Assembly: GCA_038240875.1 (NCBI GenBank)
Contig: JBBRGG010000090.1
Span: forward strand, 1-12,882
Source: JBBRGG01 sp038240875
GTDB lineage: Bacteria > Planctomycetota > Phycisphaerae > Phycisphaerales > UBA1924
Direction: 5' to 3'
DNA: 12,882 nt
Shown here: in pieces, positions 1 to 5,997 of the stretch
Numbering within the stretch: position 1 is the stretch's first letter
How the letters are laid out: each line of letters begins with the position of its first letter
Notes under the pieces: model-generated
Told to the model about the DNA's origin: nothing
The model's input: the letters and a program-made list of their open reading frames with translations, nothing else
Databases searched by the model: none
Position numbers and translations under genes: made by a program

Positions 1-1158
1 ATACAGCCAAGGAAGCATGAGGCTTGGTTCGTAAGCGTGGATGGCGTAGTCGCGTTCGAGAGATTCGCGGGTTTGCAGGGCAATTGCATGATCGATGGCG
101 GCGGCGTCATTGAGGGTGAGCACGCCTTGGATGAGTTTGAACATCGTGATGGTGCGGGGTATGACTGCTTTAGGCAGATCGATCCTGGGCACTGCCTCGT
201 CGGGCACGGCGGCGTCAAAGACCGACCCTGCAAGCAGGCACAACGACTCTTGACGCGGCACCAGAGTTTCCCATGTGAGTACTGCGGGGGGTGCGGCTGC
301 TGGCTGGGCTGGATCGGGTTTTGCTGGCACTTCTTGTATTGGCAATTCGAGGCGCGTCGCAACGTTGGCCGCGACGGTTTCGCTGAGAGGCGCGAGGACG
401 AGAAGTGCGCCAGCGCTAGCGATAGAGAGTTCATTGGCGGTGCTGAATTCGTGGAGAGGGAAGAGGGTAAAGCCGGTTGGTGAGTCTTTGGAGAGGTTGA
501 TTTCGTAGGCACCAAAGGCGGCTTGACCACGCATAGAGCCAGCGTTGCCTTGCATCGCGTCCCACTCGCCCGCGGCGTTGTCGCCCCAGTTGTTACCTGC
601 TTGATCGAAGTACAACCCGGCGATGCGATCATCTTTGAGATCGACGACGACCAGGACAGAGAGGGCACGGCGAGTGCCTTTGCCGACGATGATGGCGCTG
701 ATGGATTCTTTGTTTTCGGTGATTGAAACGGGGATGACGTGGTTGCCTGCGAAGGCGTCATCGCGGATGGTGCGAAGCTCTTTGACGATGCTTTTGGCGG
801 GGTAGATCTCTAGGAAGCGAGGGGAGAATTTGAGGGTGATGTCGCCTGGATCTTGGCGAGAATTGACGATGCGAAGAACCCAGGAAAGATGCTTGGCGAC
901 TTTGGTGTCAGGGATCGCGGCCTCGTCAAGTTCTTCGGCGTCTTGGTCGAGGGCTAAGGCAGGCGCGGGTGCAAGCTTGTGTGGCTGCTGGGCGAACGAG
1001 GCGTGCTGGTGAAGAGGGAAGCACGCCAGCAGCATGCAGAGAAGCGTGTGTGCAACGGTGTTGACGCGCGCTTTGATTTGGGGAGATGATTGCTTTAAAT
1101 GTGGGGTTAAATGTAGGGTTAAATCTGGGGTTGAATGTGGGGTTGAAGTCGTGTGCAT
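1..1158 (-). CDS. Exported serine-hydrolase-like protein (Orf12/LpqF-type), 3' end outside window, catalytic motifs apparently lost
   Basis: An open frame of 386 codons runs from ATG at 1158 to the window edge without a stop. A hydrophobic stretch at about residues 33-55 (AHTLLCMLLACFPL, then ASFAQQ) looks like a signal peptide, preceded by an unusually long 32-residue N-region. Residues about 85-185 resemble the N-terminal domain that precedes beta-lactamase-like serine hydrolases of the Orf12/LpqF type (LSWVLRIVN, KFSPRFLEIYP, RIAGLYFDQ). A beta-lactamase-like domain follows (FGAYEI, then the region around residue 248). Where the family has the nucleophile motif SxxK, this protein reads S248-A-G-A251. 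Where SDN is expected it reads N350-D-A. A Pro/Ala-rich insertion lies between them. If aligned correctly, it is a non-catalytic, possibly ligand-binding homologue. The family match is from memory of conserved motifs and the C-terminal KTG-type motif is not in the window. No Shine-Dalgarno site is seen at the start. Confidence 0.6.
   Translation of the reverse strand, partial: MHTTSTPHSTPDLTLHLTPHLKQSSPQIKARVNTVAHTLLCMLLACFPLHQHASFAQQPHKLAPAPALALDQDAEELDEAAIPDTKVAKHLSWVLRIVNSRQDPGDITLKFSPRFLEIYPAKSIVKELRTIRDDAFAGNHVIPVSITENKESISAIIVGKGTRRALSVLVVVDLKDDRIAGLYFDQAGNNWGDNAAGEWDAMQGNAGSMRGQAAFGAYEINLSKDSPTGFTLFPLHEFSTANELSIASAGALLVLAPLSETVAANVATRLELPIQEVPAKPDPAQPAAAPPAVLTWETLVPRQESLCLLAGSVFDAAVPDEAVPRIDLPKAVIPRTITMFKLIQGVLTLNDAAAIDHAIALQTRESLERDYAIHAYEPSLMLPWLY
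1097..1144. repeat. 12-bp tandem repeat, 4 copies, in the 5' coding end of the serine-hydrolase-like gene
   Basis: Four 12-bp units of the form AAATGTGGGGTT (1097-1108, 1109-1120, 1121-1132, 1133-1144) differ from each other by one or two bases. In the minus-strand protein they encode a four-residue repeat TPHS/TPDL/TLHL/TPHL just inside the predicted N-terminus, before the signal peptide. The unit is a multiple of three, so copy-number change keeps the frame. Confidence 0.85.
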
Positions 1159-1457
1159 GGTGCCAGTATCGCATGAAGAAGTCGGCACTGCGAGAGGTTT
1201 TTTGAGGGTGTGCGAAAATAGGAATGGTTCGAAATGGGTCAGCATGGTCCAGAGAGTGTCAGCGGGGGCACAACGGCAGTGGATTGAAGTTTGTTGGCAG
1301 GAAATAACGGTCACGTGCGTTCAATTGGCCCTGTGGCGGTACCATGTTGGCATATCAAGAGTTGCTGTTCACGCGCGGATGGCAGACAGGCAGGAGCGTG
1401 TGCATTGTGAGCGAGCAGCAGGTTCATTTACTCGCAATACTCTGGACAGGAGTTGTC
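1159..1457. other. Divergent intergenic region
   Basis: This 299-bp region separates the minus-strand serine-hydrolase-like gene from the plus-strand SUFU gene, so it must hold both promoters. On the minus strand a weak sigma70-like pair is visible (CTGACC complementing 1237-1242, TATTTT complementing 1215-1220, 16-bp spacer), matching about four of six bases at each box. I see no clear promoter for the plus strand and no RNA gene. Confidence 0.4.
1448..1452 (+). promoter_or_regulatory. Shine-Dalgarno site of the SUFU gene
   Basis: AGGAG lies five bases before ATG 1458. This fixes the start at 1458 and not at the in-frame upstream ATG at 1344, which has no such site. It is one of only two convincing Shine-Dalgarno sites in the window. 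Confidence 0.75.
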
Positions 1458-2327
1458 ATGGACGTTTCAAACCCGGACAATCAAGACGGAAGCAGTGGCA
1501 ACCAAAGTGGAAATCTCAATGGGCAGGATCTTAATAAGGATCCCAAGAAGAATTCGAGCGTAGATGGCGACGATGGCATGATTTCGCCAGAGTTTGAGCC
1601 AATTCTCTCGCCTGGCGGGAGCGAGATTCTTCGGCATGAGCTTGACATGTCGCGTGCGGATGATGCGCCGGAATATTTGTCCGAAGCTGATATGGACTTG
1701 GTGTCGAACCACATCAAGAAAATGTTTGGCGAATCAGAGGTGGTGTTGCACGAGATTGCTACTGGGTTTGTGCACATTGATTTGATGCCGATCAAAGCGG
1801 CGGGCGAGGAGCGGCCCTTTGTGACGGTGTGCACGATGGGGATGAGTGCGGCGGCGATGACGATTCCGGAGGACTTTGAGGGGCCGCAGTATGCCGAGCT
1901 TTTGATGACGTTGCCTGCGGGATGGCCGATGCCGCCGGAGAATCCCGAGGACATGAGTGAGGACCATTGGTGGCCTTATCGGTGGCTGAAGCAGATTGCG
2001 CAGGTGCCTTCGATGTTTGACACGTTCATAGCAACGGGGCACACGATTCCCAATGGAGATCCGCCAGAAGCGATCACGGAGAATGTGCCTTTTGTGGGTG
2101 TGGTGGTGGTGCCTCAGGTGGCGAACATGGAGGAAGAGAGTGCGACGACGCTGGATACTGGGGATCGAGAGATTGCCTTCTATCAATTAATACCGCTTTT
2201 GGCTGATGAGATGGATTACAAACTTGAGCATGGGTTTGAGGCGTTGATTGATTTGTTGGAAGCATCGGAGTTATACCCATGGGAGATGGCGGATCCGGCA
2301 CGGGTGAGCCTAATTCCGAAGGAGTGA
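1458..2327 (+). CDS. Suppressor of fused (SUFU) domain protein
   Basis: This 289-residue protein has no signal peptide or membrane segment and is probably cytoplasmic. Residues 1-45 are a low-complexity Asn/Gly/Ser/Asp linker. Residues about 80-270 carry bacterial SUFU-domain hallmarks: HIDLMPI (107-113), RPFVTVCTMGMS (119-130), YAELLMTLPAGWP (145-157), WWPYRWLKQIAQVPSMFDT (171-189), GHTIPNG (194-200) and a final QLIPLLADEMDYKLEHG (243-259). SUFU domains are protein-binding modules. Some bacterial members act as immunity proteins in polymorphic toxin systems, while many are orphans of unknown role. No toxin-like gene adjoins this one. Its 3' end overlaps the start of the methyltransferase gene, which suggests one transcript. 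The start at 1458 is chosen because of the AGGAG site at 1448-1452. The domain call is firm; the cellular role is unknown. Confidence 0.85.
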   Translation: MDVSNPDNQDGSSGNQSGNLNGQDLNKDPKKNSSVDGDDGMISPEFEPILSPGGSEILRHELDMSRADDAPEYLSEADMDLVSNHIKKMFGESEVVLHEIATGFVHIDLMPIKAAGEERPFVTVCTMGMSAAAMTIPEDFEGPQYAELLMTLPAGWPMPPENPEDMSEDHWWPYRWLKQIAQVPSMFDTFIATGHTIPNGDPPEAITENVPFVGVVVVPQVANMEEESATTLDTGDREIAFYQLIPLLADEMDYKLEHGFEALIDLLEASELYPWEMADPARVSLIPKE

Positions 2328-3406
2328 GCAAGTTCCCGAGAAGTGAACAAGTTAGAAGAAATGCCTCGGGCCAGACGACTAGTCTCAAAAGTATCGAACA
2401 TGTAGCCAAGCGCACGAACGTACACGCGAACAGGACAGAAACGAGTTACTCAAAGATGTCGCAAATGTTTGGAACATCGACACCAGCATCGCAAGGCAAG
2501 GCAGCGGCGGCGGGTTCGGCGCGGGCAGAGGCAATTGGCGAGGCGTGCGTGCCGACGATTGGTGAGGGGTCGCGCGAGGAGTTAATCGTTGAGCCAAAGG
2601 CTGGCGCGAGTGTGCGAGGCGGCGTTGGCGAGTCATTGCATGTAACGCGGGCGCAGGCGCGAGCGTTGAAGATTGGGTTTTGCCCGCTGATTGCGCGAAA
2701 GACCAGCGAGTATGTAACCAAGCTGCGCGGGAAACGGTTTTTCGGGCAAGGGTTGATCGGGGCGGATCGCGAGTCGGTTCGGGAAGGGTTTGCGAAGCTC
2801 GCGGCAGACGGGTTTGATCGGTACAACTTTCCCCAGGTGTGGGTCGAGCGTCGGCAGATCCCGCGGGTGCTGCACAAGCGGGTGCCAGCGCGAAACGCGG
2901 TGGTGCTGGATTTGGGATGTGGACCTGGGACTTCGACGGAAGTGTTGACGTATTTCGCGCACTCTTCGTGGACGATTCTGGGGTTTGACCTGACGCGAGC
3001 GTACATCGATTCCGCCAACGCGCGAGCTGATCAGGGGCTATTTCGGTCGCGAACAGGCGAGCGGATCTTGCCACGGTTTGTCTGCCAGAATATTGCGCAC
3101 GAATTGACGATGGATGGCACGCCACACGGGCCAAAGTTGGCGACTGGATATGCGGATCTGGCGATTGCCAGTGGTGTTGTGGGGTTGTATTTGACGCACC
3201 GGGAGGCGGGGCGGCTGATCGCGAATCTGGCGCGAGTTGTTAAGGTGGGGGGGACGATCGCGCTAGATGCTGGGCCGAGCGTGTCGGCGCGTGCGATGGA
3301 GAGGCTGGCGGCGCGAGCGAATTTGGAGTTGGTTGGGACTGCGGGAAGCGTGCCTTTAGATCCAAGGCCGAAGTTATTGTTCAAACACAAATTAAGTCAG
3401 GGGTGA
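2279..3406 (+). CDS. Class I SAM-dependent methyltransferase
   Basis: From ATG 2279 the product is 375 residues. Residues 1-115 are low-complexity and probably disordered. A helical region (about 120-200) precedes a Rossmann-type methyltransferase core: motif I VVLDLGCGPGT (208-218), the acidic motif II residue D237 in ILGFDLTR, QNIAHELT (270-277), motif IV YADLAIASGVVGLYL (291-305) and VKVGGTIALDAG (321-332). The substrate cannot be told; the order resembles small-molecule or quinone-type Methyltransf_11/25 proteins. The start is uncertain. ATG 2279 overlaps the SUFU gene by 49 bp and has GGAG eight bases upstream. GTG 2324 would overlap the SUFU stop as GTGA, typical of translational coupling. 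ATG 2456 would remove much of the disordered leader. The arrangement supports co-expression with the SUFU gene. Confidence 0.85.
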   Translation: MGDGGSGTGEPNSEGVSKFPRSEQVRRNASGQTTSLKSIEHVAKRTNVHANRTETSYSKMSQMFGTSTPASQGKAAAAGSARAEAIGEACVPTIGEGSREELIVEPKAGASVRGGVGESLHVTRAQARALKIGFCPLIARKTSEYVTKLRGKRFFGQGLIGADRESVREGFAKLAADGFDRYNFPQVWVERRQIPRVLHKRVPARNAVVLDLGCGPGTSTEVLTYFAHSSWTILGFDLTRAYIDSANARADQGLFRSRTGERILPRFVCQNIAHELTMDGTPHGPKLATGYADLAIASGVVGLYLTHREAGRLIANLARVVKVGGTIALDAGPSVSARAMERLAARANLELVGTAGSVPLDPRPKLLFKHKLSQG

Positions 3407-3443
3407 GTGGGGGTAGGTGGGGGCTAAGTCAGGTGTAAGTGGG
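3393..3443. repeat. Two imperfect 20-bp direct repeats across the methyltransferase stop codon
   Basis: TAAGTCAGGGGTGAGTGGGG (3393-3412) and TAAGTCAGGTGTAAGTGGGG (3425-3443, one base shorter) flank a G-rich stretch. The methyltransferase stop TGA (3404-3406) lies in the first copy. The plus strand has several runs of four or five G. No function is evident. Confidence 0.6.
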
Positions 3444-3604
3444 GTGTACAGCCAGCGAGCGCATAGGTATCAAGTTGTGATATGTGCGTGCCGATCTACC
3501 TTGGGAAGCTGCAGACGTTTGGGGCTTTAGGTTGTGCATATTCAGGGTTGAGTGGCCTTAGCGCGGAGTCAATTCGACCCGGGGGCTCTTCTCGTATTAA
3601 ATCC

Positions 3605-3634
3605 TTGACGTAAAGCGCGTGAGCTATGTATGCT
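3605..3634 (+). promoter_or_regulatory. Candidate sigma70-type promoter for the PAS-LuxR gene
   Basis: TTGACG (3605-3610) and TATGCT (3629-3634) are separated by 18 bp. Each matches the consensus at five and four of six positions respectively. Transcription would start near 3641, putting the whole 13-bp repeat array into the 5' leader of the downstream regulator gene. Confidence 0.5.
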
Positions 3635-3660
3635 ACGGCGATAATGTTACGTAAATATGC

Positions 3661-3737
3661 AGTCAATACAACTAGTCAGTGTAACTAGTTAGTACAACCA
3701 GTCAGTACAGCAATCAGTGTGGCTAGTCGGCAAGACC
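3661..3737. repeat. 13-bp tandem direct repeats, about six copies, upstream of the PAS-LuxR gene
   Basis: Units follow AGTCAGTACAACT: 3661-3673, 3674-3686, 3687-3699, 3700-3712, 3713-3724 (one base short) and 3725-3737 (most diverged). Several junctions create the palindrome ACTAGT. The unit length is not a multiple of three and the array is outside coding sequence, ending ten bases before ATG 3748. It could be a cluster of regulator-binding sites, iteron-like DNA or a neutral slippage product. Confidence 0.8.
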
Positions 3738-3747
3738 AGGCAACAGG

Positions 3748-4614
3748 ATGCGTAGGCAAAGGTATCTGCTGCTTGCGTGTCGTACTCTTATTCGATTGCA
3801 CACGGTATTTTTGGCAGATATACCAATTGACTTGCAATGGTCGCAGCTTAACAGTCTCTTGACGAAGGGAGCATGGGGAATTGAATCCTTGGTGGCGACG
3901 GTTTGTGGCGTAAGTGTTATTAATTGTATTTTGCCGCACACTCATATGCTCTTTACTGAACCAAATCAATTCAACAATTCGGCAACGATCACTCGATCAA
4001 TCGCGTGGAAAGCACTCTGCGAAGATAGTGGTTGCGCAGTTGCGCTGCATACGTCCAAGGGCGTGATCCTCGCGATGAATTTGATGTATTGTGTACAACT
4101 TCGGTTAACACCGGATGCCGTTGTTGGGAGGTCTGTCTTTGAGTTGTACCCAAGTGAGATGCATCGCCAATTTGATAAATGGCTGCGGGCAATCGCGGAA
4201 ACGCATGCTGCGGGTCTGACTAAATCGCAGGTGATGCAGTACGTCGTTCGTGGTCGGCATTGGACGGCACGAGGACGTGCGGCAGTGTTAGACGACGGCG
4301 AAGTTGGGTTTATTTCGTCCAAATCGATCGCGACCGAGCCTACGCCTTTGGATGTGTTGCTCGCGCGGATTCAGGTGCTGAACGATCGCGCTCGTGCGCT
4401 GGATGATTTGGCGCATTTGAGTGATCGCGAGCTTGAGGTGGCGATGTTGATCGCCGCGGGGCATAGCGATAGTGATATTGCGCTGGATATTTCGCGGAGT
4501 TTGCGGACGGTGCACGCGCATCGAAGAGTGCTTGGGCGAAAGTTGGGTGTGGACCGCCGACATGAGATCGTGCGCCAGTTCGCGTCGCGTGGCTTGATCG
4601 CGCTGATGGCTTGA
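3748..4614 (+). CDS. PAS-LuxR transcriptional regulator (start uncertain)
   Basis: From ATG 3748 the product is 288 residues. Residues about 86-190 look like a PAS sensor domain (GCAVALHTSKGVILAMN, GRSVFELYP, ending GEVGFISS). Residues about 224-284 are a LuxR/GerE helix-turn-helix: LSDRELEVAMLIAAGHSDSDIA, then SLRTVHAHRRVLGRKLGV. There is no receiver domain or transmembrane segment, so the protein probably senses a cytoplasmic small ligand or redox signal and binds DNA. No partner kinase adjoins it. Residues 1-66 match no domain and no start has a Shine-Dalgarno site. ATG 3946 (222 residues) is a good alternative and gives a length usual for PAS-LuxR proteins. Codon usage in the first third is more AT-rich than in neighbouring genes. 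The last codons, encoding GLIALMA, form the first unit of a 17-bp tandem array. Confidence 0.85.
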   Translation: MRRQRYLLLACRTLIRLHTVFLADIPIDLQWSQLNSLLTKGAWGIESLVATVCGVSVINCILPHTHMLFTEPNQFNNSATITRSIAWKALCEDSGCAVALHTSKGVILAMNLMYCVQLRLTPDAVVGRSVFELYPSEMHRQFDKWLRAIAETHAAGLTKSQVMQYVVRGRHWTARGRAAVLDDGEVGFISSKSIATEPTPLDVLLARIQVLNDRARALDDLAHLSDRELEVAMLIAAGHSDSDIALDISRSLRTVHAHRRVLGRKLGVDRRHEIVRQFASRGLIALMA

Positions 4615-4675
4615 TCGCGCTGATGGCTTGACCGCGCTGATGGCTTGATCGCGCTGATGGCTTGATCGCGGTGGT
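4591..4675. repeat. 17-bp tandem repeat, 5 copies, running from the PAS-LuxR 3' end into the spacer
   Basis: The unit is GGCTTGATCGCGCTGAT, at 4591-4607, 4608-4624, 4625-4641 (one substitution), 4642-4658 and 4659-4675 (last unit diverged at its end). A fragment GGCTGAT follows. Unit 1 encodes the regulator's last residues and unit 2 supplies the TGA stop (4612-4614). Because 17 is not a multiple of three, the second copy is read in a shifted frame that terminates at once. Confidence 0.92.
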
Positions 4676-4968
4676 GGCTGATTAGACTGGTGGCGTCTGG
4701 CGCAAGACTGATAAGGCACAAAAGAAATCAGGCAGAAGCAATACGCATTAGGTCTTAAAGGGGGGCACGAGCGGGTTATGAGCAGGTCACGGGTTACTCA
4801 CGGCTTTGTCCCTGCAAGATACCAGCAATGAAAAGCTGCGTAAGGGAAAATACTTACTGACAAAATATGGAACCGCATTGGGGCATATCTCGAAAGACAG
4901 AGAGCTCGACCGCGTGTGCGCGGCGGCAACAGACATGGGCTAACGCCCTACTAGTAAGAGGGAAAGAC
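4615..4968. other. Intergenic region and leader of the choice-of-anchor A gene
   Basis: The region holds most of the 17-bp array (to 4675), then about 260 bp with no gene I can support. An in-frame upstream ATG at 4867 would extend the next protein by 34 residues, but they have no signal-peptide character. A short hairpin GGGC-TAAC-GCCC (4937-4948) lies just before the Shine-Dalgarno site. I see no strong promoter and no known riboswitch pattern. Confidence 0.45.
4956..4962 (+). promoter_or_regulatory. Shine-Dalgarno site of the choice-of-anchor A gene
   Basis: AAGAGGG precedes ATG 4969 by six bases. It selects this start, which places a good signal peptide at the N-terminus, over the upstream in-frame ATG at 4867. 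Confidence 0.65.
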
Positions 4969-5892
4969 ATGAAGATTCGCACTCGTGCCGCATTCGCGGC
5001 GGGCTCGTTCGTGGCCATAGCCGCGGCCCCATTGGCTGCCCAGGCAGGGGTCCTCGACACCTGGAATTTGCTGGTCTTTGGCGATCACCAGATTTCGAGC
5101 AATGTTGAAGGCAGAGTCTTGGTTCGTGGGAATCTGACGGGCACGGGCGATGTCGGCACGCGCTTGACGCCTTCGGGAAATTTCGTTGGACAAGACACGC
5201 TGCTTGTTGGTGGCAATATCAACGTCGGCAACATCCAGCTTCAGGCTGGCAACCTCAGGCGCACGGGCACGCGCACGGGGAACATCAACTTCAATGGCGG
5301 CGGATCGGACATTGTCAACGCGTCGGCGCTAGCGACCGCAAATTCGGCTCATACCGAGGTCATCGGGATCTCCAACTTTCTCGCCTCACAAACCGCGACC
5401 AACACGGTAAATATACCTGGCGGGCAGCCTGCGGGCTTGACGATCAACGCCACGCCAAGGCCTGACGGCGTCGCGATCATTTCGATTCCGGGCGGGATCT
5501 TTTCGAGCGGGAACGTGCAGAGCTTGAACCTCAACTTCAATGGTGCGACTTCGGTCATCTTCAACGTGTCGGGCACGAGCGTGAACTTTACTGGCGCGAA
5601 CTTTGTTGGCCAGCTTGCGAATGCCAGCAACGCGTCGAGGATCCTGTGGAACTTTAACGCCGCGACGACCATTAACGTGCAGCGGCAACTCACCGGCGCG
5701 TTCATCGCGGTAAATGCCAACGTCACGAATACGTCAACGATCATCGGTACGACGGCGGTCAACAACTTCACGCAAAATGGGCAGGTTCATGTCCCGTTGT
5801 ACACCGGGTACATTCCGGCTCCTGGCGCTGTTGGGCTGCTTGGGTTGGCGGGGCTGATGGTTGGACCGATCGGCGGCCGCCGCCGTCGGTAA
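4969..5892 (+). CDS. Exported choice-of-anchor A family protein with PEP-CTERM-like tail
   Basis: From ATG 4969 the product is 307 residues. Residues 1-26 are a signal peptide (MKIRTR, an Ala-rich core, AAQAG). The mature part begins VLDTWNLLVFGDHQISSNVEG, typical of the choice-of-anchor A domain. It continues with Asn/Gly/Thr-rich beta-strand sequence (ISIPGGIFSSGNVQSLNLN, ILWNFNAATTINV, LTGAFIAVNANV, NGQVHVPLYTGYIP) characteristic of that domain's end. The C-terminus is PAPGAVGLLGLAGL, a short hydrophobic segment and GGRRRR: the planctomycete variant of the PEP-CTERM sorting signal. The protein is therefore exported and probably processed by an exosortase-like enzyme, ending in the envelope or extracellular matrix. 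Its molecular function is unknown. It stands alone and is followed by a rho-independent terminator. Confidence 0.87.
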   Translation: MKIRTRAAFAAGSFVAIAAAPLAAQAGVLDTWNLLVFGDHQISSNVEGRVLVRGNLTGTGDVGTRLTPSGNFVGQDTLLVGGNINVGNIQLQAGNLRRTGTRTGNINFNGGGSDIVNASALATANSAHTEVIGISNFLASQTATNTVNIPGGQPAGLTINATPRPDGVAIISIPGGIFSSGNVQSLNLNFNGATSVIFNVSGTSVNFTGANFVGQLANASNASRILWNFNAATTINVQRQLTGAFIAVNANVTNTSTIIGTTAVNNFTQNGQVHVPLYTGYIPAPGAVGLLGLAGLMVGPIGGRRRR

Positions 5893-5920
5893 TAAAATGT
5901 GTGCGTATAAATATTGCAAG

Positions 5921-5947
5921 ACCGGGGCCTTTGGGCCTCGGTTTTTT
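5921..5947 (+). terminator. Rho-independent terminator after the choice-of-anchor A gene
   Basis: The stem ACCGGGGCC / GGCCTCGGT (5921-5929 with 5934-5942, one G-T wobble), loop TTTG, is followed by six T (5942-5947). It lies 28 bp after the TAA stop. It sits between two convergent genes. The opposite strand lacks a clean T-tract, so it probably acts mainly on the plus-strand transcript. Confidence 0.88.
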
Positions 5948-5997
5948 GTTGTGCGAACGATCTTGTCTCTGGTCAAGCCGATGGCTATGCAAAGGCG

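Larger units (their letters stand above)
3407..3747. other. Intergenic region between methyltransferase and PAS-LuxR genes
   Basis: This 341-bp region holds the second G-rich direct repeat (to 3443), about 160 bp in which I see nothing recognisable, a sigma70-like promoter at 3605-3634 and the 13-bp tandem array at 3661-3737. No rho-independent terminator with a T-tract is visible after the methyltransferase gene. Confidence 0.5.

Noticed and set aside
37..1012. Several plus-strand open frames of 60-148 codons opposite the serine-hydrolase-like gene
   Set aside because: They are antisense to a continuous 386-codon frame with a signal peptide and recognisable domain motifs. Their own translations show no family features.
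1344..1457. Upstream extension of the SUFU gene to ATG 1344
   Set aside because: No ribosome-binding site at 1344, whereas AGGAG precedes ATG 1458 at ideal spacing; the added residues match nothing in the family.
1458..3406. Polymorphic toxin immunity locus or anti-phage system around the SUFU gene
   Set aside because: Bacterial SUFU proteins can be immunity proteins, but no toxin, secretion or defence gene adjoins it; the Fic gene is 7.5 kb away and on the other strand.
3661..3737. CRISPR array
   Set aside because: The 13-bp units are directly adjacent with no spacers, and no cas genes are present.
4937..4948. Integron attC-like fragment (CTAACGCC)
   Set aside because: There is no matching GTTRRRY partner or long imperfect hairpin, and no integrase or cassette arrangement.
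4676..4968. c-di-GMP or other riboswitch in the choice-of-anchor A leader
   Set aside because: I looked for the conserved GEMM-type and related cores and did not find them; only a four-base-pair hairpin is visible.
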